From JANRIZ01 sp033764445 (GTDB lineage: Bacteria; Verrucomicrobiota; Verrucomicrobiia; JAWXBN01), in NCBI GenBank assembly GCA_033764445.1, contig JANRIZ010000146.1, positions 1 through 42,369 on the forward strand: 42,369 nucleotides of DNA, given 5' to 3'. Positions 16,401-23,613 of this stretch are shown piece by piece (the stretch's first letter is position 1; each line of letters starts with the position of its first letter). Under the pieces are notes generated by a model, which saw only the letters and a list, made by a program, of their open reading frames with translations, was not told where the DNA came from and made no database searches. Both the position numbers and the translations under genes were made by a program.

Positions 16401-16441
16401 CCCAAAAAATCCGCGTTCATCTGCGAAATCTGCGGTTAAAA
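16401..16441 (-). repeat. CGCAGAT-family intergenic repeat, copy 1
   Basis: On the reverse strand this begins 10 bases after the HAD stop codon. It contains CCGCAGATTTCGCAGATG, then AACGCGGAT and a run of six T before GGG. Related copies are at 20105, 21101 and 35276. The rest of the 226-base gap up to the Hip kinase holds only AT-rich leader sequence. Confidence 0.6.
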
Positions 16442-16451
16442 CTCCCCGCTC

Positions 16452-17066
16452 TCAAACCCCCAAACCAAGCTTGCGCAGCTCGGCCCGGAGATCGGTTTTG
16501 CCGGGAACAACCTGCACGGTGTGAAACCCCGCCGCCGCCGCGGCCCGCAGGTTGGTCTCCAGGTCATCGATAAAAACCGAATGCGCCGCCACCTGGCGCG
16601 AACGCTCCAGCACAATCTCGTAAAACCGCGGCTCGGGTTTCCGCGCCATGATCCGGTGCGAATAAAACAGGTGGTTGAGTTCCTTCAGAAAGTCGTACCG
16701 GGCCTCGATGTACTCGATGTGCGCCTCGTTGGAATTGGAAACCAGAAAAACCGGCATCTGTGGAAGCAGCTCGCGCACCAGGGCGATGTTCTCCGTGTTC
16801 GGATGGAAAATCTCGCAGAAGATCGGACGGAGTTCCCCGGGCTCCCCCTCAAACCGCACCGCCTCCGCCAACGCCCTGAAGAACTCCGGGGCGGTGATCC
16901 GTCCACACTCAAAGTCCAGAAACTCGGGCATCCGGAAAAACGCCTTCTCAATGTCCTCCAGACTCATCGGCGACCGGTCGGCCATCCGCTGTTTGGCGAG
17001 GGTGAAATCAAAGTTGATGAGCACATTGCCCAGATCGAAAAATGCGGCGTTGATCGGTGGTTTCAT
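16452..17066 (-). CDS. HAD-superfamily phosphatase (YihX-like)
   Basis: A 204-residue HAD hydrolase. Motif I is AAFFDLGNVLINFDF, motif II FLVSNSNE, motif III the Lys in MARKPEPRFYE, and motif IV VFIDDLETN, all in order with an alpha-helical cap between I and II. Motif I has Gly in place of the usual second Asp (DLGNV), as in the sugar-phosphatase YihX group, so phosphatase activity on small sugar phosphates is likely but unproven. The ATG at 17066 is preceded by GGGGAG at good spacing, which decides the start over upstream alternatives. It follows recR by 26 bases and is probably the last gene of the dnaX-ybaB-recR operon. Confidence 0.9.
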   Translation of the reverse strand: MKPPINAAFFDLGNVLINFDFTLAKQRMADRSPMSLEDIEKAFFRMPEFLDFECGRITAPEFFRALAEAVRFEGEPGELRPIFCEIFHPNTENIALVRELLPQMPVFLVSNSNEAHIEYIEARYDFLKELNHLFYSHRIMARKPEPRFYEIVLERSRQVAAHSVFIDDLETNLRAAAAAGFHTVQVVPGKTDLRAELRKLGLGV

Positions 17067-17092
17067 GGTGTCGCTCCCCGTCATCCGGGTCC

Positions 17093-17692
17093 TCAAAAAT
17101 GGCGCCGCCCCTCCAGAGCCCGGCTGAGGGTCACACTGTCGGCATGTTCAAGCCCCATGCCCGCCGAAATGCCGTACGCGATGCGGGTCACACTCACCCC
17201 GGCCTCCTTGAGCAATTTTCCGGTGTACAGGGCGGTCGTCTCCCCCTCAATATCGGTGCCCAGGGCCAGAATCACCTCCTCGGGTTTCTGCTCCCTGACC
17301 CGGCGGATCAAGGCCCCGATCCGCAAATCCTCGGCCTCGACCCCGTCCAACGGCGCAATCTTGCCCATCAACGCATGGTACACGCCGCGAAAACTGCCGG
17401 ATTTCTCCAGGGAAATGATGTCCCGCGGTTCCTCCACCACACAGATGAGGCCCTGGTCCCGCCGGGAATCCGTGCAAATGGGGCAGGGGTCGGTCTCGCA
17501 CAGGTTCCCACACCTCGAACAATGCCGGATTTTGGATCGCACGCCCATGAGCGCCTCCGCCAGATCCCCGGTCACCCGCTCCTCCTCCCGCAGCAAGGCC
17601 AGCACTATCCGCTCCGCACTGCGCCGGCCAATCCCCGGCAGTCGTGCAACCTCGCCGATGGCCTTCTGGACGGACGGGGGATACTCGTACAT
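17093..17692 (-). CDS. recR: Recombination protein RecR
   Basis: A 199-residue RecR of standard length. A helix-hairpin-helix region near the start (LARLPGIGRRSAERI-like) is followed by a four-cysteine zinc finger (Cys58, Cys61, Cys70, Cys73; HCSRCGNLC and CPIC). The Toprim domain has ICVVEEPRD and ILALGTDIEGE, and the C-terminal Walker-B-like region has VTRIAYGISAGMGLEHAD. RecR loads RecA at gaps together with RecF and RecO. It is four bases downstream of ybaB in the widely conserved dnaX-ybaB-recR order, which supports both the start at ATG 17692 and the identity. Confidence 0.97.
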   Translation of the reverse strand: MYEYPPSVQKAIGEVARLPGIGRRSAERIVLALLREEERVTGDLAEALMGVRSKIRHCSRCGNLCETDPCPICTDSRRDQGLICVVEEPRDIISLEKSGSFRGVYHALMGKIAPLDGVEAEDLRIGALIRRVREQKPEEVILALGTDIEGETTALYTGKLLKEAGVSVTRIAYGISAGMGLEHADSVTLSRALEGRRHF

Positions 17693-17696
17693 GGCC

Positions 17697-18023
17697 CTAG
17701 AGTCCCAGATTCAACCCCGGAATGTTGAGGCCCTTGGTGACCTTTCCCATTTCCCTGGCCATGACCTGACGCCCGGTTTCCTGGGCCTGACGGATGGCTG
17801 TCAGAATCAAATCCTCCACGAGCGTCGCGTCTCCACCGGTCAGTGTCTCGGGTTTGATTTTCAGGGCCTGCACATTCCCGTCGGCCGTGCAGGTGACCGT
17901 GACGGCCCCGCCCCCGGCGCTTCCCTCGACGGTGGTGGATTTGAGCTGTTCCTGCACCTTCTGCATCTGCTCCTGCATTTCGCGGGCCTTGTGCATCATT
18001 TTCATCATGTCCATCGTCTTCAT
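17697..18023 (-). CDS. ybaB: YbaB/EbfC family nucleoid-associated protein
   Basis: A 108-residue protein of normal size. The N-terminal half is a methionine- and glutamine-rich helix (MMHKAREMQEQMQKVQEQL). The central beta strands contain GSAGGGAVTVTCTADG and the family's VQALKIKPE, and the C-terminal helix is VEDLILTAIRQAQE. YbaB proteins form tweezer-like dimers that bind DNA. The start overlaps the dnaX stop by four bases (ATGA), and recR follows after four bases, the classic operon. Confidence 0.96.
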   Translation of the reverse strand: MKTMDMMKMMHKAREMQEQMQKVQEQLKSTTVEGSAGGGAVTVTCTADGNVQALKIKPETLTGGDATLVEDLILTAIRQAQETGRQVMAREMGKVTKGLNIPGLNLGL

Positions 18024-19804
18024 GCCTCCGTGCGTTTGATTTCCAAAATGCGTCCGCGGAAAAGCTCCAGGGCCTTCCGGATGAGCGGATCACTTTTCAG
18101 CTCCTCCTCCGTGCGCGGTCCCGTGGTCCGGGGGGGGGCCTCCGTGATAAAATCGGGTTTGGTCGGCACCGGCGGTTTTGCAGCGGGAGCCGCCGCCTCC
18201 CTGGGCCGGACCGGGACAGTCGGGGCCGCCGCAGGGGCGGGGGAGTCTTCGGGAGGCCGCAGCACAAATTTCACCGTGATGGGCCGCGCAAAATAGGTGG
18301 AGAGGGTGTTGCGGATGAATTCCGAATTGCTCGCGCTCTTGAGCTGGTCGATGTGAAAGCTCTGCGCACTGGCAAAGGAGACGGTCAGACAATCGTTTTC
18401 AAGGGAAACGGGCCTCGCCTCCTGGACAATGGTTTTGAGCAGGGGTCTCGATCCGGCAAAGGCCTCGCCTACCCTGGCCCAGGCCTCGGCAAAATCCCCG
18501 CCGCCCGACCCGGTCCCCTCCGGCGCATTTTGCGGGGAGGGTTCGGAGGATGCGGGCGTGGGGGAAGAGGGGGCACTGGAAACGGGGGTCGCCGCCGCCG
18601 CAGGTGCGGCGGCCCGGACGGGGGCACTCGCGGCAGGCGCCGGGGGCGCGGACGGGGCGGTGAAGGTGCCATCCTTGAGTTCGTTGAGCTGCTTGAGCAC
18701 CGTCTCGAGCGGGACAAATTCCCGGGCTTTGACGGCCTTGATGAGGGTGATCTCAAAAAAGATCTTTTTGGAAAGGGCGGTTTTGATCCGGTACTCGGAG
18801 GCCACAAAGATGTCCACCACCCGGAGGATCGTGTCGGAATCCGCCAGGCCCGCCTGCGTTTTGAGCGTGGAGAGGGTCGCATCCGGCAAACCCTCGGGAT
18901 CCTGCCCGGTGACCTTGATCAGAAGCAGATGCCGGAAATGCTCCAGCAGGTCCCCCAAAACACGGATCAGATCCTTGCCCGAGGCGCAGATGGCCTCCAG
19001 GGCGTCCAGCGCGGCGGCGGCCTCCCCACGCAGGATCGCCGCGCTCAAATCCGCAATCTGCCGCTGGGAGGCGAGACCAAAGACGCGCAACACGTCCTCC
19101 TCGGCAATGGTGTTTCCGCAAAATGAGATGAGCTGGTCGAGCGCACTTTCCGCATCCCGCATCCCTCCCTCGGCCCCGCGGGCGATGGCCTCCAGTGCCT
19201 CGGGGGTGATGGTGACCTTTTCGAGGGTGCAGATGTGGGCGAGGTGGGCGACGATCAGCCGCGCCGGGATGGGTTTGAGATCAAAACGCTGGCAGCGCGA
19301 AAGGATCGTCGGCAGCACCTTCTGCGGTTCGGTGGTGGCAAACACAAACTTCACATGCTCGGGCGGCTCCTCCAGGGTCTTGAGCAGCGCGTTGAAGGCC
19401 GCCGTGGTCAGCATGTGGACCTCGTCAATGATGTACACCTTGAATTTCCCGTGGGCGGGCGCGTACCGCACGTTGTCCCGCAGGTCGCGCACCTGCTCGA
19501 CCCCGTTGTTGCTGGCTCCGTCGATCTCAATGACATCCAGACAGCGGCCTTCGGTGATCTCCCGGACCACCTCGTCATCCGGATCGTAATCAACCCGGGG
19601 CCCGCCCTTGCAATTGAGGCTCTTGGCCAATATGCGGGCCGTGGAGGTCTTGCCCGTGCCGCGGGGTCCGACAAAAAGGTAGGCGTGCGCCAGACGGTTC
19701 TGGGAAATGGCGTTTTTGAGGGTCTGCACAATGTGGTCCTGGCCAATGACCTCGTCAAAGGTCTGTGGACGGTATTTTCGGGCGAGGACTTGGTAGGAGG
19801 CCAT
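18020..19804 (-). CDS. dnaX: DNA polymerase III subunit gamma/tau
   Basis: The 594-residue clamp-loader ATPase. It opens YQVLARKYRPQTFDEVIGQ. Walker A is GPRGTGKT (residues 46-53), Walker B IIDEVH (125-130), sensor 1 is in FATTEPQKVL, and SRCQRFDLKP carries the arginine finger. A Pro/Ala-rich linker at about residues 390-450 precedes a C-terminal tau-like domain. The zinc-binding Cys cluster usual between Walker A and B is not intact: only Cys65 and Cys88 remain, and the segment between them is acidic (DYDPDDE). The start at ATG 19804 is fixed by the conserved opening. First gene of the dnaX-ybaB-recR-HAD operon. Confidence 0.96.
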   Translation of the reverse strand: MASYQVLARKYRPQTFDEVIGQDHIVQTLKNAISQNRLAHAYLFVGPRGTGKTSTARILAKSLNCKGGPRVDYDPDDEVVREITEGRCLDVIEIDGASNNGVEQVRDLRDNVRYAPAHGKFKVYIIDEVHMLTTAAFNALLKTLEEPPEHVKFVFATTEPQKVLPTILSRCQRFDLKPIPARLIVAHLAHICTLEKVTITPEALEAIARGAEGGMRDAESALDQLISFCGNTIAEEDVLRVFGLASQRQIADLSAAILRGEAAAALDALEAICASGKDLIRVLGDLLEHFRHLLLIKVTGQDPEGLPDATLSTLKTQAGLADSDTILRVVDIFVASEYRIKTALSKKIFFEITLIKAVKAREFVPLETVLKQLNELKDGTFTAPSAPPAPAASAPVRAAAPAAAATPVSSAPSSPTPASSEPSPQNAPEGTGSGGGDFAEAWARVGEAFAGSRPLLKTIVQEARPVSLENDCLTVSFASAQSFHIDQLKSASNSEFIRNTLSTYFARPITVKFVLRPPEDSPAPAAAPTVPVRPREAAAPAAKPPVPTKPDFITEAPPRTTGPRTEEELKSDPLIRKALELFRGRILEIKRTEA

Positions 19805-20037
19805 GGGTGCGTGTTCCAAAAGGGCGGTGTGTGGGCGGCGCGGGGAAAAATTCAAGGACGGCGACAATGCAGGACAGGACTACCGTTGCTGCATTCCTGC
19901 CCTGGCGGGGTTTGCGAGCCTGCACTCCGCCGTCCGTGGGAAAGTAAGCCGAAAACTCGGGCCCCGCGCAAAGGAAATTTTTCAGGGTGTGGGTGGCACC
20001 CGATCTCCGAGCGGGTCCCGGCAGCGGAATGGGGAGC

Positions 20038-20077
20038 GCACGCGCCCCCGCGTGCATCAGGAGGCGCCCTCGCCTCC
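20038..20077. repeat. Two tandem hairpins with CCCC/CCCT loops
   Basis: GCACGCG-CCCC-CGCGTGC (20038-20055) is followed after four bases by GGAGGCG-CCCT-CGCCTCC (20060-20077). Each has a perfect 7-bp stem of different sequence around a near-identical four-base loop. The pattern suggests a structured intergenic repeat family in which the stem varies and the loop is kept. Confidence 0.62.
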
Positions 20078-20104
20078 GTTCCGGATTCAATCGGCAATTC
20101 AAAT

Positions 20105-20127
20105 CGGCCACGGATTACACGGATGGA
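20105..20127 (+). repeat. CGCAGAT-family intergenic repeat, copy 2
   Basis: GGCCACGGATTACACGGATG belongs to the same CCRCRGAT...ACRCGGAT family as the copies at 16401, 21101 and 35276. An A-run follows at 20133. Confidence 0.5.
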
Positions 20128-20159
20128 TATTCAAAAAAAATTTCCCGCCGGGAACCGCA

Positions 20160-20197
20160 AACCGGCAACCGGGAACCCACTCCGCCCAACGCTCAAT
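20160..20197 (-). repeat. GTGGGTTC intergenic repeat, copy 1, including the MpaB stop codon
   Basis: On the reverse strand the element runs TGAGCG, then GTGGGTTCCCGGTTGCCGGTT. The TGA is the stop codon of the MpaB-family gene. A second copy, at 41366-41406, likewise begins with the stop codon of an unrelated gene. The two share a 20-base block with two differences. Confidence 0.62.
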
Positions 20198-21032
20198 GGA
20201 CAGGAGGATTAACCGGACTGACCCCCAACCTCCGGCACGCCTGCAAGTACCGGGGCGCATACCGCAGCCGCGGCGGCAGGGCCCGCAACAGGGGAGGCAG
20301 GCATCGGTCATACACCCGCGCCAAAGTCCGGCTGAGCGCGGTGGAGGGCAGACCCAGCCGGACGTTGAGGGGGGCGGGGATCAGCTCGGGCACCAGATTG
20401 GCAAAGGGCCACGCCAGCAGACGCACGCCGGGCTGGCCTTTCGGACAGGCCACGGCGGCGGACATCTCCGCACACAGGGCATGGCTGCCGAGCATATCCC
20501 CGCCCACCATGGCCTCGTAATATTCCTCGAACCCGGTCCATGTCTCCGGCCCATGATTTTCGGGCACGCCAAAAAACCGGCCAAACTCGCGGTTCTCCAA
20601 AAGAAACCGCTGTTTTTCCTCCCCCGTGAGCGGGCAGACAAAACGCTCATACATCCGCACGGCGGTCATCACGAGGGTCGCCAGCACCCAGTACTGGATG
20701 TCGGGCTCAAAGGCACTGTAGCGGGCGGGGCCCGCGATGCCGTGCGCCGCGGCCTCCCCCACGACTTTCCGGTGAACGGCCTCCACGTGCCGCGCCACGG
20801 CGTCGGATTCCTCGCGTGTCCCAAAGGCCACCGTGTACACCGCGTCCAATGTGCGCCGGAGCCGGTCAAAGGCATGGGATTGGAACCGGCTGTGTTCGGC
20901 CACCGCCAACGCGAGGCGCGGATGGGCCACCTGCAGGATCGCGGCGGCGGGTCCGCCCACAAGGACGACCTGCTCCCGGTTGATTTTCCACATCATCGAC
21001 CCCGGCCCGAAATTTCCTTCCGCATTTTGCAT
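20193..21032 (-). CDS. MpaB-family (DUF2236) oxygenase-like protein
   Basis: A 279-residue protein of the oxygenase MpaB/DUF2236 family, related to rubber oxygenase Lcp. Typical elements are GPAAAILQVAHPRLALAVAEHS near the start, RLRRTLDAVYTVAFGT, the histidine-containing ARHVEAVHRKV, and YSAFEPDIQYWVLATLV in the middle, followed by GDMLGSHALC. The conserved His and Asp residues of these motifs form the presumed haem or metal site. The natural substrate is unknown. The ATG at 21032 is used; a second ATG near MWKINREQ is a shorter option. The stop codon lies inside an intergenic repeat. The gene is divergent from tRNA-Arg. Confidence 0.85.
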   Translation of the reverse strand: MQNAEGNFGPGSMMWKINREQVVLVGGPAAAILQVAHPRLALAVAEHSRFQSHAFDRLRRTLDAVYTVAFGTREESDAVARHVEAVHRKVVGEAAAHGIAGPARYSAFEPDIQYWVLATLVMTAVRMYERFVCPLTGEEKQRFLLENREFGRFFGVPENHGPETWTGFEEYYEAMVGGDMLGSHALCAEMSAAVACPKGQPGVRLLAWPFANLVPELIPAPLNVRLGLPSTALSRTLARVYDRCLPPLLRALPPRLRYAPRYLQACRRLGVSPVNPPVH

Positions 21033-21100
21033 CGCGATCCATCAGACAACCAAAAACCGACGACGTCTTCACCAAAAATGTCATTTTCCCGATGCGGCGC

Positions 21101-21154
21101 CCAAAAAATCCGTGTCATCCCGAACCCTCATAAAATCTGCGGTTTTCTGCGTCA
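21101..21154 (-). repeat. CGCAGAT-family intergenic repeat, copy 3
   Basis: On the reverse strand it contains ACGCAGAAAACCGCAGATTT, an unrelated middle part, and then ACACGGATTTTTTGGG. The end CGGATTTTTTGGG is identical to the end of the copy at 16401. It lies upstream of the MpaB start rather than after a stop codon. Confidence 0.5.
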
Positions 21155-21205
21155 CCCCGATCAATCCGGGACAAGTCTGCGGGGGAATCCCCGGACACGA
21201 TAGGC

Positions 21206-21235
21206 TTGCCCGCGGTGCGCCGCGTGTTCTATGAT
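21206..21235 (+). promoter_or_regulatory. Sigma-70-type promoter of tRNA-Arg
   Basis: TTGCCC (21206-21211), an 18-base spacer, then TATGAT (21230-21235). The tRNA begins 16 bases after the -10 element, as expected for a short 5' leader. It was recognised by eye. Confidence 0.6.
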
Positions 21236-21250
21236 CCCCCCGTCTTTTCC

Positions 21251-21326
21251 GACGCTATAGCTCAACTGGATAGAGCAGTGGTTTCCTAAACCGCGCATCC
21301 CCGTTCAAGTCGGGGTAGCGTCACCA
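21251..21326 (+). tRNA. tRNA-Arg, anticodon CCU
   Basis: A complete 76-base cloverleaf. The acceptor stem GACGCTA pairs with TAGCGTC, the D arm is GCTC...GAGC, and the anticodon stem GTGGT/ACCGC has one T-G pair. The loop TTCCTAA has the anticodon CCT at 21285-21287, and the T arm is CCCCG TTCAAGT CGGGG. Discriminator A and an encoded CCA end the gene. This tRNA reads AGG codons. The anomalous block of three genes begins directly downstream; tRNA 3' ends are frequent integration sites, but no second copy of the 3' end was seen at the far side near 24940. Confidence 0.96.
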
Positions 21327-21540
21327 ATTTTCCCTGCGCATTCAATCCGTTAATTCCGAATGGCACCGCATCCCACGGCCGGTAGTTCGGGAGGTGCAAC
21401 CCGGGAGATCGTCGCATGCGGTCTGCCGGAAAAATGGTGGCGGCAACGTGGCCAAAACTTTTGAAACTCAACTCGCGTTAAAATTTTCTGTGAACACGAT
21501 CAAAAGCCTGATAACGAAACCATCTTCACTCTCATCAAAC

Positions 21541-22374
21541 TTATTTTTCTTTCGTGCCTGACAATGCTTTCAAATTTGGCGAAGTTAAAACCTGCATCTG
21601 GCGAATGGCGATTTGATTGAGTCGCTTTAGCCGTTCGCCCTGCGGCAATGCCATGTGAATGAACTCCGCGTTCATTCCCTCCATGTTTGCGAGGACGAGT
21701 AATTGTTCGACGCTCGCATAATCGCGGACGTTGCCTTCCAACTTGGAGTTCGCGTCTCGCCATTGCTTTGCCGTGTGGCCGAAGAGCGCAACGTTCAGCA
21801 AATCCGCTTCGGACGCGTAAGTGATGGCCGCCTGCGCGGGCGTAACTTCCGGTGGAATCAGATGCGTCTTCACTGCGTCGGTATGGATGCGGTAATTCAA
21901 CTTCGACAACGTGCGGTTGAGATTCCAAGCGAGCGAAAGCCGTCGGTTCTCGTCGGCTTTAAGCCGCTGGAATTCACGAATCAGGTAGATTTTGAATTCC
22001 GCGCTGATCCACATGCCGAACTCGAACGCGATGTCTTTGTGCGCGTAAGTGCCGCCGTAGCGGCCGGCGCTGGCTTTGAGGCCGATGGCTTTCGTCTTCT
22101 CGACCCAGTCCTTCACGCTGATTTTGTAGCTGTTCAGACCCGCCCGACTTTTAATTATGGCGAATTCGCCATAATTAAAAGTCGGGTTGTAAACCGACTC
22201 CCACACACCGAGGAATTCGACCGTGTTCCGGTTGCGCAACCAGTCCGAGATGAAAAAATCGCCGTCCTTGGCCTTGAGCATGTCCGTCAGGGAAATGTAA
22301 TCCTCGTCCTTGTAGGTGAGGACGGCAATGGCCGTGCCCTGAACTTCTATCGTGGATTTCTTGGGCTTGCTCAT
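21541..22374 (-). CDS. KilA-N domain protein
   Basis: A 277-residue protein. The N-terminal half is a KilA-N DNA-binding domain: ISLTDMLKAKDGDFFISDWLRNRNT, LGVWESVYNPTFNYGEF, LNSYKISVKDWVEKTKAIGL and GRYGGTYAHKDIAFEFGMWIS, followed by FKIYLIREFQRLK. The C-terminal 130 residues are helical and include LLNVALFGHTAKQW and LLVLANMEGMNAEFI, typical of the bacterial branch of the family. Such proteins are common in phages and islands, and their cellular role is poorly known. The ATG at 22374 gives the expected length; the longer open frame upstream overlaps the next gene. Residues 63-78 are encoded by a 44-bp perfect palindrome. Confidence 0.9.
   Translation of the reverse strand: MSKPKKSTIEVQGTAIAVLTYKDEDYISLTDMLKAKDGDFFISDWLRNRNTVEFLGVWESVYNPTFNYGEFAIIKSRAGLNSYKISVKDWVEKTKAIGLKASAGRYGGTYAHKDIAFEFGMWISAEFKIYLIREFQRLKADENRRLSLAWNLNRTLSKLNYRIHTDAVKTHLIPPEVTPAQAAITYASEADLLNVALFGHTAKQWRDANSKLEGNVRDYASVEQLLVLANMEGMNAEFIHMALPQGERLKRLNQIAIRQMQVLTSPNLKALSGTKEK
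22143..22186. repeat. 44-bp perfect loopless palindrome inside the KilA-N gene
   Basis: Every base from 22143 to 22164 is complementary to its partner from 22186 down to 22165. The centre is GAATTC and there is no spacer. It encodes residues Asn63 to Ala78 of the KilA-N protein, a well conserved segment (FNYGEFAIIKS), and by symmetry both strands spell PTFNYGEFAIIKSR. The first non-pairing bases are G22142 and T22187. Confidence 0.95.
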
Positions 22375-22408
22375 GGCATTTACGTGATGAATGGAAATGG
22401 GAAATAAG

Positions 22409-23608
22409 TTATTCGCTGACACCGTAGTGTTGGTAAATGAAAGCGTGAATCTCGCGCTTTTGTTTTTCATCCATTCGGCCATAGAAACCGGAAACCGCCA
22501 TTTCCCCAAGCTTTGCCCCGCCAAATCCGCCGGCAAGGCTACCAATCACCCCTCCCGCAGGAACTGTGATTGGCGCAAATGGTCCTCCGAACGCGCCGAG
22601 AGCTGCTCCAGCCGTTGCTCCGCCCCATACACCGAGGCCGCCGCCTACGATTGCGCCTTGGGCGGTGACAAATTCCCTTTCAGACAATTGGCCTGAGGCA
22701 AAACCTTGAATGACGTATCCCTCGGTTGCAACCAGCGAGACGATGCCCGCCCGCCCGAGCCATTTCCCGGCAGTTTGAAATCCGGTTGAAGCAGGTTTGG
22801 TGGCCAGGCCCCTTTTAATCAAACTTTCTCGGCCAGTTTTTGCATAAAGATGAGAATCGGTAGGACGCGCGAAAACTTTCGACGGTTCGAGCCTGATGTC
22901 AGACCTCCCAGTGGGCCGATAAACATTTCCTTCGCGCACAAGTCGACCGGCCTTAACGTTGCGTTCGAGCGTGTCTTTGGTCAAGATGCCGCGCTTGTTG
23001 AAGTCGAGTCTCCTGTCCAAGTCATTAATCATCGAAGTCAACGCGTTGTCGTGTTGTGCATAGATTTTCATCTGTAAATTACACGGCTGAAATTTCGGCT
23101 CCGTCAAATCCCACGTCGTGGCCGTTGCGCTCTTGTTCAAGACCATTCCGCGCTCCCGCGCCTCTGCAATCTCCGCAACTTTCCCATGAAACGGTTTCCG
23201 AAGTTGGTCTGGAAGTTTATTGACCTTTTCCGCAAGGGAGACTTTTCCGTTCCCTTCGACCAGCAACGCATGAGCATAGTCTGTGGCTGCCCGAAGTTCC
23301 GATTGCGAAATAAATATTCCGCGCAACTCCAGGCGGACTTGCAGGTTTCGTAGGACTGTTTCGGAAACTGGCTGGCGCAGGGATTGGGCATTCACGCCGG
23401 GGTTTGCGCGGCGGATTGCCCTCTCCACATCGGCCAGAAACGGACCTTGCGAACTCGCGACCCGACCGCCGGTCATTCCTACACGCTGGAGCATCAACGC
23501 CTGCTCACGCGCAGTCAGGAGGCCAACGGGAGTCGCGGCCTGTGAATTCTCAACGGTAGCGACCATCGTGAGTACAGCCAAAATGAATGACAAAAAGTTC
23601 GGGCGCAT
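22409..23608 (-). CDS. Secreted protein with C-terminal glycine-zipper region, unknown
   Basis: A 399-residue protein with a clear signal peptide (FLSFILAVLTMVATVENSQAA). The middle 250 residues are polar and helical with no recognised domain (VERAIRRANPGVNAQSLRQ, EVNKLPDQLRKPF-like). At about residues 300-385 there is a Gly/Ala-rich hydrophobic stretch (AIVGGGLGVWGGATAGAALG, then GGVIGSLAGGFGGAKLGEM). That pattern is seen in glycine-zipper membrane proteins, pore-forming toxins and some effectors. A charged tail follows (DEKQKREIHAFIYQHYG). It starts 5 bases after the stop of the membrane coiled-coil gene and ends 34 bases before the KilA-N start, so all three may share a transcript. A toxin- or effector-like role is a guess. 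Confidence 0.8.
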   Translation of the reverse strand: MRPNFLSFILAVLTMVATVENSQAATPVGLLTAREQALMLQRVGMTGGRVASSQGPFLADVERAIRRANPGVNAQSLRQPVSETVLRNLQVRLELRGIFISQSELRAATDYAHALLVEGNGKVSLAEKVNKLPDQLRKPFHGKVAEIAEARERGMVLNKSATATTWDLTEPKFQPCNLQMKIYAQHDNALTSMINDLDRRLDFNKRGILTKDTLERNVKAGRLVREGNVYRPTGRSDIRLEPSKVFARPTDSHLYAKTGRESLIKRGLATKPASTGFQTAGKWLGRAGIVSLVATEGYVIQGFASGQLSEREFVTAQGAIVGGGLGVWGGATAGAALGAFGGPFAPITVPAGGVIGSLAGGFGGAKLGEMAVSGFYGRMDEKQKREIHAFIYQHYGVSE

Positions 23609-23613
23609 AAATT

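Larger units (their letters stand above)
19805..20192. other. 388-base gap between dnaX and the MpaB gene
   Basis: No convincing gene. It holds the presumed dnaX promoter region next to 19804, a pair of tandem hairpins at 20038-20077, a CACGGAT-type repeat at 20105 and most of a GTGGGTTC-type repeat at 20160. Short open frames crossing it lack ribosome-binding sites and recognisable content. Confidence 0.6.

Noticed and set aside
14577..16451. Classical hipBA toxin-antitoxin operon
   Set aside because: No helix-turn-helix HipB gene is present on either side; the partner is HipS-HIRAN-like.
18740..18770. Possible programmed -1 frameshift site in dnaX (an A-run in the Ser-Lys-Lys codons)
   Set aside because: The heptamer is not an in-frame A AAA AAG type and no stimulatory hairpin was seen, so production of a separate gamma subunit is not supported.
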